Source of the DNA: Candidatus Poribacteria bacterium
Lineage (GTDB): Bacteria > Poribacteria > WGA-4E > WGA-3G
Length of the DNA: 64,000 nt
NCBI GenBank assembly: GCA_003635315.1
Contig: PYJD01000045.1
Span: 1 to 64,000 of the forward strand
Direction: 5' to 3'
In this document: positions 46,783 to 56,510 of the stretch, piece by piece
Position numbering within the stretch: the first letter of the stretch is position 1
How the letters are laid out: each line of letters opens with the position of its first letter
Made by a program: the position numbers and the translations under genes
The notes under the pieces: generated by a model
The model's input: only the letters and a program-made list of their open reading frames with translations
Databases searched by the model: none
What the model was told of the DNA's origin: nothing

Positions 46783-47035
46783 GGTATGAATGCCAATAAG
46801 ACATTCAATGGAATTCACCAGGTATGAATACCTGATGAAGTTTAAGTTTTAATTCGGTAATTTCTTGTTAGATATATTCTGAATGTGTCAAACGCTCTTC
46901 AATCCCAACAAATACCCGGGGAATGCCTTATTCCATTCATACCGTTGATTCTACGTATTTGGCGTAGATTTGGTAGGGACTATATGTAAATTGCAAGAAG
47001 TGCAGTCTTATTCCTTAGACCCTACTGGAATAAGA
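46783..47035. repeat. Palindrome cluster upstream of the Rpn nuclease gene
   Basis: Four nested or serial dyads lie in 253 bp of non-coding DNA. A long imperfect pair GGTATGAATG...ACATTC (46783-46806) and GAATGCC...CATTCATACC (46921-46943) forms the largest arm. Between and after it lie CAGGTATgaATACCTG (46819-46834), TCTACG/CGTAGA (46950-46968) and TCTTATTCC/GGAATAAGA (47006-47035). There is also a GTAGGG/CCCTAC pair. It could be a palindromic repeat element, a structured RNA or a transposon end. The rest of the 46544-47176 gap shows no gene. Confidence 0.55.
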
Positions 47036-47176
47036 AGAATACCGAGATTATTATTAATAATCATTTTGTAAATCTCAATATGTAAGTTTACTTAAAACTG
47101 TATAATCGTGATTCCCCTACTTTGACAATGAAATACTGGCATACAAACCGAACGACTCCCCGACTCCCATTTTCAT

Positions 47177-47205
47177 TTGATGTTGCTCGATAATCATGGT
47201 ATGAT
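47177..47205 (+). promoter_or_regulatory. Sigma-70-type promoter for the Rpn nuclease gene
   Basis: TTGATG (47177-47182), 17 bases, TATGAT (47200-47205), then an AT tract and AGTAGGA ahead of the start. A similar layout precedes the truncated copy at 22928. Confidence 0.55.
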
Positions 47206-47232
47206 ATATATTATTTTTCAGTAGGAAACCGG

Positions 47233-48315
47233 ATGGAATCAGACCCAATAACACGCAATTTCTTTAATATACCCGTCGCACATTTTCCAGATATTAGTGC
47301 AAGATGGCTATTCAAAGAAAAACAGAACATCCGAGGATTGCTGGAAATCATCGCACAAGATCTCGTTGAGTATATTGATTTTGAACAACTCGAAGAAATA
47401 AATAGAAGTTTCATTTCGGATACACTTCGGGAACAAGAATCCGATATGGTATTTAGTGTTCCATTTCGATCACCGTCGCACGCAGACAATCTGTATATCT
47501 ATATCTTACTTGAACACCAATCAACAATTGATCACATAATGCCATTTCGAGTATTATTCTACATGTGTCAGATTTGGGATGCACAGCGACGCGAATTTGA
47601 ATCAGAAAATGTACCAAGACATGAATGGCGTTTACGGCCTATATTGCCGATTGTATTTTACACAGGGACACAGCAGTGGCAAACACCGCTTTCATTGAAA
47701 ACACTCATGCTTTTGCCAGATTCATTATCTCGGTTCGTACCACAGTTCGACACTCTGTTTCTTGATGTAAAAGACACAACTGAAAATGAACTAACAAAAA
47801 CAGATAATCCATTTGGACTCTTACTCACTGTCCTGCAAAATGAGAAAAAAGACAAAACTTTATTTATAGAGACATTAGAAAAAGTATTACCTATTCTTGA
47901 AGGGTTAGACTCCGTTCAGCATAGAAATGTGCTAATTTATCTGAGTCATCTCATACTTTTTCGACGCCTACCGGATGAACATGATGAATTAATGGAACTC
48001 GTGCAAGCTTACACTCAAGACAAGGAGGTAGAAAACATGGCACTATCAACAGCAGAAATGCTCGAAAAACGCGGATTAGAAAAAGGAAAAAAACAAGGTT
48101 GGGAAGAAGGTAGAGAAGAAGGCAGAGAAGAAGGTAGTATTAACACTAAGCAAACTTCCATCCTTGAACTGTTGCAACATCAATTTGGTGAAATACCAGA
48201 ATACATTATAAACCAGATTAACGCTATACAGAATTTACAACTCCTTGATACAATTTTTAAACAAGCACTCACTGCCACTACACTTGATGACATTGATTTA
48301 CCCAAACACAGATAA
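47233..48315 (+). CDS. Rpn family recombination-promoting nuclease/putative transposase
   Basis: A 360-residue PD-(D/E)xK-type protein of the RpnA-E/YhgA group (transposase_31-like). RpnA of E. coli is a nuclease that promotes RecA-independent recombination. The N-terminus has DPITRNFFNIP and FKEKQNIRGLLEIIAQDLVEYIDFE, in part KEKQNIRGLLEIIAQ. The catalytic pair is in QESDMVFSVPF (Asp) and YILLEHQSTIDHIMPFR, in part YILLEHQS (Glu and Gln). The C-terminal linker is a G-R-E-E repeat (WEEGREEGREEGREEG-type) followed by a helical domain. It is intact, with a promoter, and its C-terminal third matches the pseudogene at 22928-23364. Neighbouring palindromes and long AT-rich gaps suggest a mobile or accessory setting. 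Confidence 0.82.
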   Translation: MESDPITRNFFNIPVAHFPDISARWLFKEKQNIRGLLEIIAQDLVEYIDFEQLEEINRSFISDTLREQESDMVFSVPFRSPSHADNLYIYILLEHQSTIDHIMPFRVLFYMCQIWDAQRREFESENVPRHEWRLRPILPIVFYTGTQQWQTPLSLKTLMLLPDSLSRFVPQFDTLFLDVKDTTENELTKTDNPFGLLLTVLQNEKKDKTLFIETLEKVLPILEGLDSVQHRNVLIYLSHLILFRRLPDEHDELMELVQAYTQDKEVENMALSTAEMLEKRGLEKGKKQGWEEGREEGREEGSINTKQTSILELLQHQFGEIPEYIINQINAIQNLQLLDTIFKQALTATTLDDIDLPKHR

Positions 48316-48643
48316 TTAATAAGCAAAATAAGACTTTATATTGATTTCGAACATCCACCGGGTTCCAAACCTTATTTTATGTCAAACAAAATCTTAGAAA
48401 TGGTATAATATATATAGCATACTCTAATGTTACCAGAGAGATTAAATATAATATAATTTGATTATCCTTTATAAACCTTATGTGAATTAATTAAATGGTA
48501 GATGGTAATTGAGAAATTTAGATATTCAGAACTTTAACGTTATGAAAAATTAGGCATAGAAATCTTGCAATATTTCACATAATAATATAATTTTGATTTA
48601 TCACAGAATAACAATATGTGCTTTCCTATATGCAAACTAATAA

Positions 48644-48693
48644 TGATAATGAGAATCAATATTATTATTGTTATTGATAATGAGAATCAATAT
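48644..48693. promoter_or_regulatory. Tandem Fur-box-like direct repeat
   Basis: The 19-base sequence TGATAATGAGAATCAATAT occurs twice, at 48644-48662 and 48675-48693, i.e. 31 bp apart (about three helical turns). It resembles the ferric-uptake-regulator box (GATAATGATAATCATTATC) at most positions. The nearest downstream gene (49090) is a DUF368 transporter 400 bp away, and no iron gene is adjacent. So it may control a lost gene, an untranslated RNA or a distant start. Confidence 0.5.
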
Positions 48694-48834
48694 AATTTAA
48701 ATATATTTGTAACTATAGGATAATATAATAGAATTTTAGCAATTAACATATCATATTACGTTAACTCAGCAACATTTTTTCATTATCTCATTTCTTTAAT
48801 TTATACTCGAACTCCATATAACCTTGGATGCCCG

Positions 48835-48849
48835 CGTTTCTCAGAAACG
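48835..48849. other. Perfect 15-bp palindrome
   Basis: CGTTTCT, one central C, AGAAACG. It lies in a non-coding stretch whose plus-strand frame around 48799-48960 looks faintly protein-like (TPYNLGCPRFSETNVVGG) but lacks a start and a known family. It may be an operator or part of a coding remnant. Confidence 0.35.
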
Positions 48850-48949
48850 AATGTTGTTGGAGGTATGATTGACAATTCGCATAGTGAATTACTCATGAAT
48901 CTACCCTATTTTCATTTATTGTTCTCCTTTTTTATGTTCAATATGCATG

Positions 48950-48978
48950 TTGAATTACTTTTTGAATTGTAGTATAAT
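48950..48978 (+). promoter_or_regulatory. Sigma-70-type promoter for the DUF368-nadK-recN group
   Basis: TTGAAT (48950-48955), 17 bases, TATAAT (48973-48978), 112 bases before the DUF368 start. The leader is long and AT-rich. Confidence 0.6.
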
Positions 48979-49089
48979 TCTTTACATAAAATGTACTGTA
49001 TCTGATCTATATATGTACCTATTTTAGGATTTATGGGGGTATTGTATAGAGACTATTAATGCATTCTATAACAGCATTTGATGTAATAT

Positions 49090-50088
49090 ATGAATACACT
49101 CCAACACATAATTAATGGTTTTCTCATTGGTATTGCGAACATCATACCAGGTATGAGTGGCGGAACACTGGCTCTTGTGTTAGGGATATATGAAAGGTTG
49201 ATTAATGCCTTACGAAATATCGGAATTAACACAGCAAAATCAACTTTAGGATTACTAACTTTTAAACAAGAAGCATTCTCTTCTTTTCGAGATGAACTTC
49301 GAAATATAGACTTTAAATTTCTATTCTTATTAGGTGTTGGAGCTTTTATATCAGTTGTATTCTCATCTAAGATTATTGTTTATCTGCTGAGTTCACATCA
49401 CGATGCTACATACGGATTCTTTTTTGGGCTTGTCTTAACTTCAATCATTATTCCAATTCGGATGCTCAATGGGTTTAGATGGAAAGAATTATTTGTCTTG
49501 CTTTTAGCTATAGGATTAATTGTTACTATAGAAGAGATGAAGAAAAGTGCAGCGAATTCTGTTTCTGTATCTGGAGATGATTTTGACACATCTATAGCAA
49601 CTTATGGACTCTTCTTTATTTCGGGTGCTTTAGCAATTTCTGCTATGATTTTACCAGGTATTAGTGGCTCGTTCCTTATGTTAGCTTTTGGTGTGTATTT
49701 TCCATTAATTACTGCGATTAAGGATACTATAGATGGGTTCTTTTCTCTTTTAAAGGGTGGAATCATTCAACCGATTCTTGATAATATTCTTATTCTGGGT
49801 GTCTTCGCTATAGGTTGCTTGGGTGGACTCCTACTTTTTACAAGATTGTTAAATTTGTTACTAAAACAGTACCGAAATATAACTATTGCATTCCTTATCG
49901 GTTTGATGGTGGGTTCGCTATATGGTTTATGGCCATTTCGGGCATCTCTAACAGTAGGAGATAAACACTATGACACAACGCATCTTCTTCCAGAATTAAA
50001 TTTGAATCTCCTAATTACAGTGGGTGTGTTTCTCGTCGGCTGCGGAATTATCTTGTGGTTTTCAAGATTTGAAAAGGAAACTAAATGA
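49090..50088 (+). CDS. DUF368 membrane protein, polyprenyl-phosphate transporter (PopT) family
   Basis: A 332-residue inner-membrane protein with eight to ten hydrophobic segments. The two halves share a loop motif: IANIIPGMSGGTLALVLGIYE near the start and ISAMILPGISGSFLMLAFGVY in the second half, the inverted-repeat hallmark of DUF368. Members of this family (PopT) were shown to return undecaprenyl phosphate to the inner leaflet for envelope synthesis. No fusion or truncation is seen. The stop overlaps the nadK start by 4 bp (ATGA), so the two are translationally coupled. Confidence 0.85.
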   Translation: MNTLQHIINGFLIGIANIIPGMSGGTLALVLGIYERLINALRNIGINTAKSTLGLLTFKQEAFSSFRDELRNIDFKFLFLLGVGAFISVVFSSKIIVYLLSSHHDATYGFFFGLVLTSIIIPIRMLNGFRWKELFVLLLAIGLIVTIEEMKKSAANSVSVSGDDFDTSIATYGLFFISGALAISAMILPGISGSFLMLAFGVYFPLITAIKDTIDGFFSLLKGGIIQPILDNILILGVFAIGCLGGLLLFTRLLNLLLKQYRNITIAFLIGLMVGSLYGLWPFRASLTVGDKHYDTTHLLPELNLNLLITVGVFLVGCGIILWFSRFEKETK

Positions 50089-50948
50089 CGAAAAAGGTTG
50101 GGTTTTTTGTCAATACGAATAAAGAGAAAGCTGCTCAGGTTGTGAACGAAGTATCTGTCTTACTAAAAAAGACTGGTGCCATCCCAATAATACCAAGTCA
50201 GCAAGCAAAAGCACTCGGTCTACCGGATACTGGTATTAGCACAGACCAAATGGTCAAGGATTCTGATCTCGTTATTGTACTGGGAGGAGATGGGACACTT
50301 CTTAGTGCTGCACATACACCCAACATAGAAAAAATACCCATACTTGCCATTAATTTAGGACACCTGGGTTTCTTAACAGATGCTTCGCTTGATGAACTAA
50401 ATCCAACATTAAGAGCAACATTAAATGGGGATTACCGTATTGAACATCGAATGATGTTAGAGGTATTCGTAAATAGTCAGAGTCCACATCCTTTTCACGC
50501 ATACGCTCTAAACGATGTTGTCATTCGACATTATACACGACTCATAGAACTAAAGGCGTTTGTAGATGGTGAATTATTCATACCATATAATGCGGATGGA
50601 CTAATAATTGCTACGCCAAGTGGTTCTACAGGATATTCTCTCTCATGTGGTGGTACGATAGTCGCCCCTCAACTTGAGGCGATTCTGTTAACGCCAATTG
50701 CACCGCATAGTCTCACTGTACGACCATTTATTGCACATGGTGATGCAGAAATAAAGGTTCAGATGCATTCAACTTATGAAAGTTTAGATCTTTTTATTGA
50801 CGGACAAAGGGAAACACATACTCTTCAGAGAGAAGCTGAAATTGAAGTCCGGAAAGCAGAACGTACGATCCAATTAATCCGATCAAGAAACCATAGTTAT
50901 TATAAAGCTCTACGTGAAAAACTGATGTTAGGTGAAAGAATAAAGTAA
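50085..50948 (+). CDS. nadK: NAD kinase
   Basis: Phosphorylates NAD to NADP with ATP or polyphosphate. It has 287 residues. The active-site GGDGT motif is at 67-71 (VIVLGGDGTLL). The Asn-Glu pair is replaced by Asn-Asp in ALNDVVI. The ATPSGSTGYSLSCGG loop and the C-terminal DGQRE (here FIDGQRETH) are present. The start overlaps DUF368 by 4 bp, and the next gene, recN, follows after 40 bp; nadK-recN adjacency is common in bacteria. Confidence 0.95.
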   Translation: MTKKVGFFVNTNKEKAAQVVNEVSVLLKKTGAIPIIPSQQAKALGLPDTGISTDQMVKDSDLVIVLGGDGTLLSAAHTPNIEKIPILAINLGHLGFLTDASLDELNPTLRATLNGDYRIEHRMMLEVFVNSQSPHPFHAYALNDVVIRHYTRLIELKAFVDGELFIPYNADGLIIATPSGSTGYSLSCGGTIVAPQLEAILLTPIAPHSLTVRPFIAHGDAEIKVQMHSTYESLDLFIDGQRETHTLQREAEIEVRKAERTIQLIRSRNHSYYKALREKLMLGERIK

Positions 50949-50988
50949 TAAAACTCTTACAAATACTATTTAGCCTTTTAGGAAAACC

Positions 50989-52695
50989 GTGATAGAAACA
51001 ATCTCTATCCGCAACATTGCTCTTATTAACGAGCTTGAATTAGAATTATCTCCTGGATTAAACATCTTTACAGGTGAAACTGGGGCAGGAAAATCTGTCA
51101 TCCTCAGATCAATTGGCCTGGTGTTAGGGGAACGAACTTCTGTGGATATTGTTAGAGAAAATACAGAATACGGTTCTGTCGAAATATGTGTAACCCCTAC
51201 TTCATCAATACCTATTGATACAGATTCCGGTGAGGAATTACTACTATCAAGACAAATAAGTGTCAATGGGAGAAGTCGTTGTCGCATAAATGGTGAATTG
51301 GTCAATTTGAAAAAGTTAGAAGAACTTGGATCGTTATTGGTAGATATACATGGACAGCATGAGCATCAATCCCTCTTTAAAACGGAAACTCATCTCAAAT
51401 TATTAGATGATTTTGGAGAATTAGATACTGAATGTAATAACATTAAGAATACTTTTCATCAACTCTTAGATCTACAACGGGAATTGGATTCGATATTACA
51501 TACACTTAGTTCTTCAGAACGAGAGAAGGAGTTACTTGAATTTGAAGTAAAAGAACTAAAATCTGCAGACCTTCAGATTGGTGAAGAGGAAGAACTCACT
51601 TCAGAAATGAGTGTATTGAATAATGCTGAACAATTGTATGAATCCGCAAACATGGTATATGATCAACTGGATGGTGATGGGCAAAGTGGTTTATCTGGGT
51701 CTGGATCAGTAGATTCTATCTCTACGCTTCAAAACCTAAGAGATTCTGCGAAGGCACTTGCAAAATTAGCAGAAATAGATTCCAACCTATCAGAATTAAG
51801 TGAACGGATTGACTCTACACTCTATGAACTGGAAGATATATCCTCTCAAATCCGTCAATATGCTGATACTATCGAATTCAATCCAAATCGACTTGCTGAA
51901 GTATCTGATAGACTTGAACTTATTTCCAAATTCAAGAGACGTTATGGTAACACTATTTCCGATATGTTAGCTTATCAATCTGAAGCTGAAAAGAAATTGG
52001 ATGATTTAGAACTTGGTTCAGATAAGATTGACATTCTTAATAACAAAATCAGGGATTTGAAGCAAGAGGCTTTACAATTATGCATTACACTATCAGAAAA
52101 ACGTAAAACTGTTGCTGAAAAACTATCAAGGATGGTTGAAAAGGAACTACAAGAACTTGGTATGGATAAGGTTCGGTTTCTCACAGCTGTAAATCCAATC
52201 CAAGATGACAACGGTATTCTACTAATCGATGGAAAGCGGTACGGTTTAAGAGAACATGGAATGGATCATGTTGAATTTCTGATTGCTCCTAATGTAGGTT
52301 CAGAATTACGACCCTTAGCAAAAATCGCATCTGGTGGGGAAATATCCAGAGTTATGCTGGCACTGAAAACTGTTTTGATTCAAGTAGATAACATTCCCAC
52401 TGTCCTATTTGATGAGATTGACAGTGGAATAGGTGGAAAAATCGCTGATGTTGTGGGTGAAAAACTGAAAGAACTATCACAAACTGCACAAGTCATTTGT
52501 ATTACTCACTTACCTCAAATTGCTCGATTCGCAGATCAGCATTTTCTTGTTGAAAAAGAAGTAATAAATGATAATACTGTAATATCTGCTAAGGCTTTAA
52601 CTGAAGCTGAGCGTGTAACTGAAATTTCTCGCATGCATGGTGGAAGTGAGTCTGAAGTTGGCTTAGCGCATGCCCGTGAGCTATTAAATAGATAA
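50989..52695 (+). CDS. recN: DNA repair protein RecN
   Basis: An SMC-like ATPase used in double-strand break repair with RecA. It has 568 residues. The start is GTG 50989 with AGGA 5 bases upstream. The ATPase head opens ISIRNIALINELELELSPGLN (in part: IRNIALINELELEL), with Walker A GETGAGKS at 29-36. A coiled-coil arm (about 150-370) follows, then the signature IASGGEISRVMLALKTVL (in part: SGGEISRVMLALK) and Walker B TVLFDEIDSGIGGKIADVVG, in part LFDEIDSGIGG. The C-terminus has ITHLPQIARFADQHFLVEK (in part: THLPQIARFAD), the RecN hallmark. Length and order are normal. Confidence 0.95.
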   Translation: MIETISIRNIALINELELELSPGLNIFTGETGAGKSVILRSIGLVLGERTSVDIVRENTEYGSVEICVTPTSSIPIDTDSGEELLLSRQISVNGRSRCRINGELVNLKKLEELGSLLVDIHGQHEHQSLFKTETHLKLLDDFGELDTECNNIKNTFHQLLDLQRELDSILHTLSSSEREKELLEFEVKELKSADLQIGEEEELTSEMSVLNNAEQLYESANMVYDQLDGDGQSGLSGSGSVDSISTLQNLRDSAKALAKLAEIDSNLSELSERIDSTLYELEDISSQIRQYADTIEFNPNRLAEVSDRLELISKFKRRYGNTISDMLAYQSEAEKKLDDLELGSDKIDILNNKIRDLKQEALQLCITLSEKRKTVAEKLSRMVEKELQELGMDKVRFLTAVNPIQDDNGILLIDGKRYGLREHGMDHVEFLIAPNVGSELRPLAKIASGGEISRVMLALKTVLIQVDNIPTVLFDEIDSGIGGKIADVVGEKLKELSQTAQVICITHLPQIARFADQHFLVEKEVINDNTVISAKALTEAERVTEISRMHGGSESEVGLAHARELLNR

Positions 52696-52771
52696 AGTTT
52701 AATACAATAAACACACAATAATGAATAGTTGGAAAAAGTTATTATAAAAATTAATAGGAGTGCCTAATTCA

Positions 52772-55700
52772 ATGGATGATAGGTTTACTCAATCAAACGG
52801 AACGAATGTATACACAGGTTGTGAATTGCTTGTGAAAGGTTCATTAGAAGGTGGTGTTAGCCTACTGACGGGTTATCCCGGTTCACCACTTGCAGAAGTT
52901 TTTGATGTCTTAGAACGGAATGCAGATCTTCTAAAATCTAATGGAATCGTTGCACAAATAGGGAATAATGAGGCATTAAGTGTTGCTCGTTTGAATGGTT
53001 CTCAAATGACTAATATACGGGCTATTGCATTTATGAAGAGTGTTGGAATGCATGTTGCTTCAGATAGTCTGGCTATCAGTAATTTGGCTGGAACAACTGG
53101 GGGTGCTGTGGTTGTTGTGGGTGATGATACCTGGTCATATAGCACACAAGTTCCTGTAGATTCTCGTATTTTAGCTCGACATCTATTTATGCCTCTCATT
53201 GAACCCTCAACTTGGCAGGAATTGAAAGACTGGGTTAACGCTGCCTTTCAAATTTCAGCACATTCGAACCTGTATACCTGCTATTTAACTACACAAAATC
53301 AAGCCGACGGTGGTGGAATTGTTGAATTAAATGACAATATTATTCCAGAGATAAATCAAGATACACAAACAGAAATCAATACTGATTTAATATCAAATGA
53401 TAATCGCGTTGTTTTACCACCTGATACTGTTCGGATTGAGGTAGAAACTTTACGTGAACGCCTCCCTAATGCTCTGAGAAAAGCCAAAGAATTAGGTCTT
53501 AATAAAATAATAAATGCAAATTCATCTTCCAAACATACCACATCAAACAATAATCATAAGAAAATTGGCTTTATTACCTCAGGATTTAGTTATCTATACC
53601 TTGAACACGCATTATCTGAACTGAAACTTAGTGGCGTATTCCCTATTCTAAAACTTGGTTTGACATATCCACTTGATGAAGATATTGTATATGAATTTGC
53701 TCAAGGATTAGATGATCTTTATGTAATTGAAGAGAAACGTCCAGTACTCGAAAATGAAATTAAGTCCTACCTAACACAACAGTACCAAGAAAATCGCTTA
53801 GATACGTTCGTTAATGTTTGGGGCAAACAATTCTCCAAGGAATTACCCGGTATTCCGATAGAAGCGGGATTGGATACTTCTATATTAATTAATCGTTTGA
53901 TTCCGTTGCTTTCAAACGATAGTATAAGTATTCAAGCAACGAGTGAAGGTAATTTGGATTTAGATATATTTAAGAGAGAAGCAGCGATCCAACAACAGGT
54001 ATCTGAAATAAAACCTGATATTCCGAATCGAACTCCAACCTTCTGTCCTGGGTGTCCTCATAGAGATTCCTCAAGTGTCTTACTTGATATAACAAAGGAA
54101 TTTATCGATGAGGACTACATGAAGAAACACCACAATTCTGTTCCTGTTGATCTTGTTTTTCATGGAGATATTGGTTGTTATTCAATGCTAAAATATGAAC
54201 CTTTTCCCCGTTTAATGCATAATCTATCCGCAATGACTTTAGGAGGTGGTGCTGGAGCAGGAATAGATCCATTCATTATCAACAAACAAATTGTATTTAT
54301 GGGGGATTCAACCTTCTTCCATGGAGGGATGTCTGCAATATCAGATTCAATTAAAAACAATCAGGATATTACATACATTATTTTAGACAATCAAACCACA
54401 GCAATGACTGGACACCAACCAACACCATCTGGTGGAGTTGACATACTTGGAAATCCAACATTTGCACAAGACATAGAGAAGGTCGTACAAGGATTAGCCG
54501 GTGATTCCGATATCAGTATTGTTCGACTAAACCCAGAAGAACGGTTAAAGTATAAATCCTACCTTGAGAAAACTATATTAAGATCAGGTGTTAAGATTGT
54601 CATCGCGGATAAGGAATGTGCCATTACATTTCATCGGCGAAAACGCAGAGATGAACAAAAAACTATACAGGAAGAAGGATTTCTAAAGACTGAAAAACAC
54701 ATCAATATTACACCTGAAGTCTGTGAATTCTGTTTAGAATGTACTAAATCCACAGGTTGTCCCGCTCTAAAGAGTATTGATACGGATTATGGAAACAAAA
54801 TAGCAATTGACCGTTCAAACTGTGTAACAGACGGGGCGTGTGCACGTATTAAATGGGCATGTCCATCGTTTGAAGAAGTAATTGTTACACGTAAACGACC
54901 CCCACGAAAACAGAATATAACCGATATTGAGATAAAGAAATACGACAAAAATACTGATAACGATTGGGGTGATATTGGTATAGCTGAATTGCTACACCAA
55001 ATCGGAATAACTGATGCTACGCCTTTACCTCCTCCTCCCCCACTAACTTTTGAGGATGACTGGAGCATATATGCAGCCGGCGTAGGTGGAATGGGAATTG
55101 GAACTATATCAAAGATACTTGTAGTGGCTGGATATCTACAAGGATACGTGGTGGATTTCTGTGATAGAAAAGGTTTAGCTATACGAAACGGTGGTGTTTA
55201 TACTCACGTCACATATACAAATACAGGTAAGAAAATTTCTCCTATTATTCCTTATGGAAAAGCAGATTTAATTTTGGGATTAGATATATTAGAGGCAGTA
55301 CGCGGGATCTCATCTGAATCTGTTTTCAGAGTTGCTTCTAAAGAGAGAACATCTGCTGTTGTAAATACTGCTAAGACAGAGACTATGTCAACCCTGATTG
55401 GAAATGATGATTTTGATGTTCCTAATTTAGAAGACACTATAAAAGCTGGAACAAAAAGATATGTAGGTGTAAATCTTTTTGATATCTCCGAACTTTTATT
55501 TGGAACAAAACTATATGCTAACATAATGCTTATCGGGGTAGCTTTTCAAAAGGGATTGATGCCACTTGAATTAGAACCATTAAAAATGGCTCTTAAACAG
55601 ATGGTGCGACGCACAGATCTACAGCAGAACTTTAACGCATTTGAAATTGGCAGATATCTTGCCGTATATGAAGAAGTAGATTACAATCATCCAAATTCAT

Positions 55701-56434
55701 TACTTCATGAGAATAAACAATCTTATGAGAATACACTCATAGAGAAACAGCATATTCTTACTAAGAAATTGAATGGAAAAAAACTTGCTGAAGCATATAA
55801 CAAAATGGTTGATGATTCTGTTAAAATGTTCTCTTTCGATGATGATATCAATAGGAAATTTGCAATTTATGTATATGACCTTATCCAATTTGAAAACCTG
55901 AAATATGCACAGCTCTACATTGATAAGATCAATAAAATTTATCATAAGGATAAAGATGGTTATCAAGCTACAAAAGCAGCTATAAAATATCTTCATAAGG
56001 TGATGTTGATTAAGGACGAGGTCTATGTATCACATCTACTTACCAGCAAAGAAAAACTCGAAAGGGATAAGTTACGTTATAACATAGATAAAAAGAATGG
56101 GGATAAAATCCGTTATCTACACCTAAATCGTCCACATTTCAATGTAATGGGTCTTGATATCGAAACTGATATTGATACCAAAAATTGGATGCTCCATTTA
56201 ATGAAACATATGAAATTCATTCGGAGAATTCTATCTAAATGGCACATCAAAGAGAAAGAATTCCGTGATTGGTATATCCGCGATGTAATTGATACTTTTT
56301 CTCCATCAGATGATGAATCATACACAAGACATCTCAAAGCAATAGAATCTGTGGATTCTGTTAGAGGATATAGAGAAATACGATATCCAAAGATGGTTGA
56401 AGCAAAACAGAATGTTGAAGACTTACTTGGCTAA
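52772..56434 (+). CDS. Fused indolepyruvate:ferredoxin oxidoreductase with a C-terminal DUF6537-like region
   Basis: A 1220-residue single-chain 2-oxoacid oxidoreductase that would convert an aryl-pyruvate or similar 2-oxoacid to its acyl-CoA with ferredoxin reduction. The ATG at 52772 has AGGAG 11 bases upstream; the GTG at 52760 would overlap it. The order is an IorA-like start (TGYPGSPLAEVFDV, then GNNEALS), a TPP domain (FCPGCPHRDSS, HGDIGCYSMLKYEPF), an Fe-S cluster CEFCLECTKSTGC (C651, C654, C657, C663) with a second Cys group around CARIKWACPSF, then a gamma-type domain (GVGGMGIGTISKIL). The last 250 residues form a DUF6537-like domain (FEIGRYLAVYEEVDY and onward). Such fusions are known in several phyla; none of the usual cysteines appears lost. 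Confidence 0.85.
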   Translation: MDDRFTQSNGTNVYTGCELLVKGSLEGGVSLLTGYPGSPLAEVFDVLERNADLLKSNGIVAQIGNNEALSVARLNGSQMTNIRAIAFMKSVGMHVASDSLAISNLAGTTGGAVVVVGDDTWSYSTQVPVDSRILARHLFMPLIEPSTWQELKDWVNAAFQISAHSNLYTCYLTTQNQADGGGIVELNDNIIPEINQDTQTEINTDLISNDNRVVLPPDTVRIEVETLRERLPNALRKAKELGLNKIINANSSSKHTTSNNNHKKIGFITSGFSYLYLEHALSELKLSGVFPILKLGLTYPLDEDIVYEFAQGLDDLYVIEEKRPVLENEIKSYLTQQYQENRLDTFVNVWGKQFSKELPGIPIEAGLDTSILINRLIPLLSNDSISIQATSEGNLDLDIFKREAAIQQQVSEIKPDIPNRTPTFCPGCPHRDSSSVLLDITKEFIDEDYMKKHHNSVPVDLVFHGDIGCYSMLKYEPFPRLMHNLSAMTLGGGAGAGIDPFIINKQIVFMGDSTFFHGGMSAISDSIKNNQDITYIILDNQTTAMTGHQPTPSGGVDILGNPTFAQDIEKVVQGLAGDSDISIVRLNPEERLKYKSYLEKTILRSGVKIVIADKECAITFHRRKRRDEQKTIQEEGFLKTEKHINITPEVCEFCLECTKSTGCPALKSIDTDYGNKIAIDRSNCVTDGACARIKWACPSFEEVIVTRKRPPRKQNITDIEIKKYDKNTDNDWGDIGIAELLHQIGITDATPLPPPPPLTFEDDWSIYAAGVGGMGIGTISKILVVAGYLQGYVVDFCDRKGLAIRNGGVYTHVTYTNTGKKISPIIPYGKADLILGLDILEAVRGISSESVFRVASKERTSAVVNTAKTETMSTLIGNDDFDVPNLEDTIKAGTKRYVGVNLFDISELLFGTKLYANIMLIGVAFQKGLMPLELEPLKMALKQMVRRTDLQQNFNAFEIGRYLAVYEEVDYNHPNSLLHENKQSYENTLIEKQHILTKKLNGKKLAEAYNKMVDDSVKMFSFDDDINRKFAIYVYDLIQFENLKYAQLYIDKINKIYHKDKDGYQATKAAIKYLHKVMLIKDEVYVSHLLTSKEKLERDKLRYNIDKKNGDKIRYLHLNRPHFNVMGLDIETDIDTKNWMLHLMKHMKFIRRILSKWHIKEKEFRDWYIRDVIDTFSPSDDESYTRHLKAIESVDSVRGYREIRYPKMVEAKQNVEDLLG

Positions 56435-56510
56435 TGTTATTCAATAAACATAATCCATGTGGCAGCCTCGCATTAAGTAAGACTATAATCATACAAGATA
56501 TAGGTAACTG

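Noticed and set aside
48097..48140. G-R-E-E tandem repeats in the Rpn gene as a separate repeat element
   Set aside because: They encode a flexible linker typical of this protein family and lie within the reading frame.
48851..48961. Short ORF starting behind GGAGG near 48865
   Set aside because: The ribosome site is only one base from the ATG, too close to be used; the frame is better explained as a coding remnant.
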